NCBI GenBank assembly: GCA_025057155.1
Contig: JANWYD010000012.1
Span: 97,389 to 161,388, forward strand
Source: Chloroflexaceae bacterium
GTDB taxonomy: Bacteria; Chloroflexota; Chloroflexia; Chloroflexales; Chloroflexaceae
DNA length: 64,000 bases
Direction of reading: 5' to 3'
The notes below the pieces were generated by a model. It searched no databases. It saw only the letters and a program-made list of their open reading frames with translations, and was not told where the DNA came from. The position numbers were made by a program, and so were the translations under genes. This document shows positions 63,754 through 64,000 of this stretch, piece after piece. Position 1 is the stretch's first letter; every line of letters starts with the position of its first letter.

Positions 63754-64000
63754 ACCGCACCTGTATCATATTACGCGCCATGAGCAGTATAAAGGCAAAA
63801 GGGAAAAGGCAAAAGGGAGAGGTATCAGGACTGATGCAACGTCCGCCTCCGGCGTGGGGTAGGGACGGCTACACCGTACCATTACGGTCATGGTTCGTTG
63901 GTTTTTGGGGGGGGGGCCCCCAAAACAAACAACCCAAAAGAGGTTTTTGGGTGGCCCCAAAAGAGTGGATTATAACGGGGAAGGGGAATTGGGAAAACCG
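63754..64000. other. Right edge, low-complexity G/C run and A-rich repeats
   Basis: Upstream of oleB. A short AAAAGGGAAAAGGCAAAAGGG repeat is at 63796-63820, and a run of ten G followed by five C is at 63907-63921, with CCAAAAC / TTTTTGG pieces around it. This resembles the G15/C15 spot at 923-961. It may be low-quality sequence at a contig end. No gene is supported. Confidence 0.5.

Overview
This 64 kb, very GC-rich window looks like a chromosome segment of a member of the Chloroflexota, most likely class Chloroflexia (Chloroflexus/Roseiflexus relatives). Reasons: an oleBCD long-chain olefin cluster, a LysJ-like aminotransferase, propeller-type NarX-like sensor kinases with separate NarL-type regulators, DUF4397 and META secreted proteins, Pro/Thr-rich membrane proteins, and intergenic regions full of small palindromic repeats. 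No phototrophy gene, rRNA, tRNA, CRISPR array, phage or transposase gene was recognised, so the placement is an inference.

Layout. 0.1-9.3 kb, minus strand: NarL-type regulator, SulP anion transporter, HAD phosphatase, then a sulfatase with its radical-SAM maturase, a DUF6325-like protein, a LURP-one-like protein and a lone receiver domain. 9.6-16.4 kb, plus strand: a giant two-component propeller histidine kinase followed by four small membrane proteins. 16.6-25.8 kb: a small membrane protein, a frameshifted MFS gene, a META-domain protein with an LPGTG tail, a lipoprotein esterase, a receiver-HTH-membrane (RodZ-like) fusion divergent from mnmG, and an alpha/beta hydrolase. 25.8-40.4 kb: a Pro/Thr-rich membrane protein, a phosphoesterase, uppP, pta, a secreted DUF6345-like protein, mfd and a PAS/GAF/GGDEF cyclase. 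40.9-49.2 kb: an unknown soluble protein, a ParA-zinc-ribbon ATPase operon with two complex-I-like membrane proteins, a zinc-ribbon membrane protein, a sugar-binding lipoprotein, a DUF4397 protein and a hotdog thioesterase. 49.4-59.5 kb, minus strand: a Cache-fused pentameric channel-like receptor, acpP, nusB, accC, fabG, a membrane Mrr-like protein, nrdR, ppx/gppA and the LysJ-like gene. 59.7-63.8 kb: oleD, oleC and oleB.

How the genes work together: acpP, accC and fabG supply fatty-acid synthesis, and oleBCD joins fatty acyl chains head to head into long-chain olefins (oleA would lie beyond the right edge). The sulfatase and its maturase form a self-contained hydrolytic unit. mfd, mnmG, nusB and nrdR are housekeeping.

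The two most striking signals are (1) the Cache-domain receptor fused to a GLIC-like pro-loop channel (49434-51565), broken by one apparent frameshift between M2 and M3, and (2) an intergenic repeat ecosystem. The latter has two MITE-like families, one inserted inside the other with exact 10-12 bp target duplications, a recurrent GGGAAACCnGGTTTCCC terminator-like palindrome, and 8-bp minisatellites arranged as hairpins.
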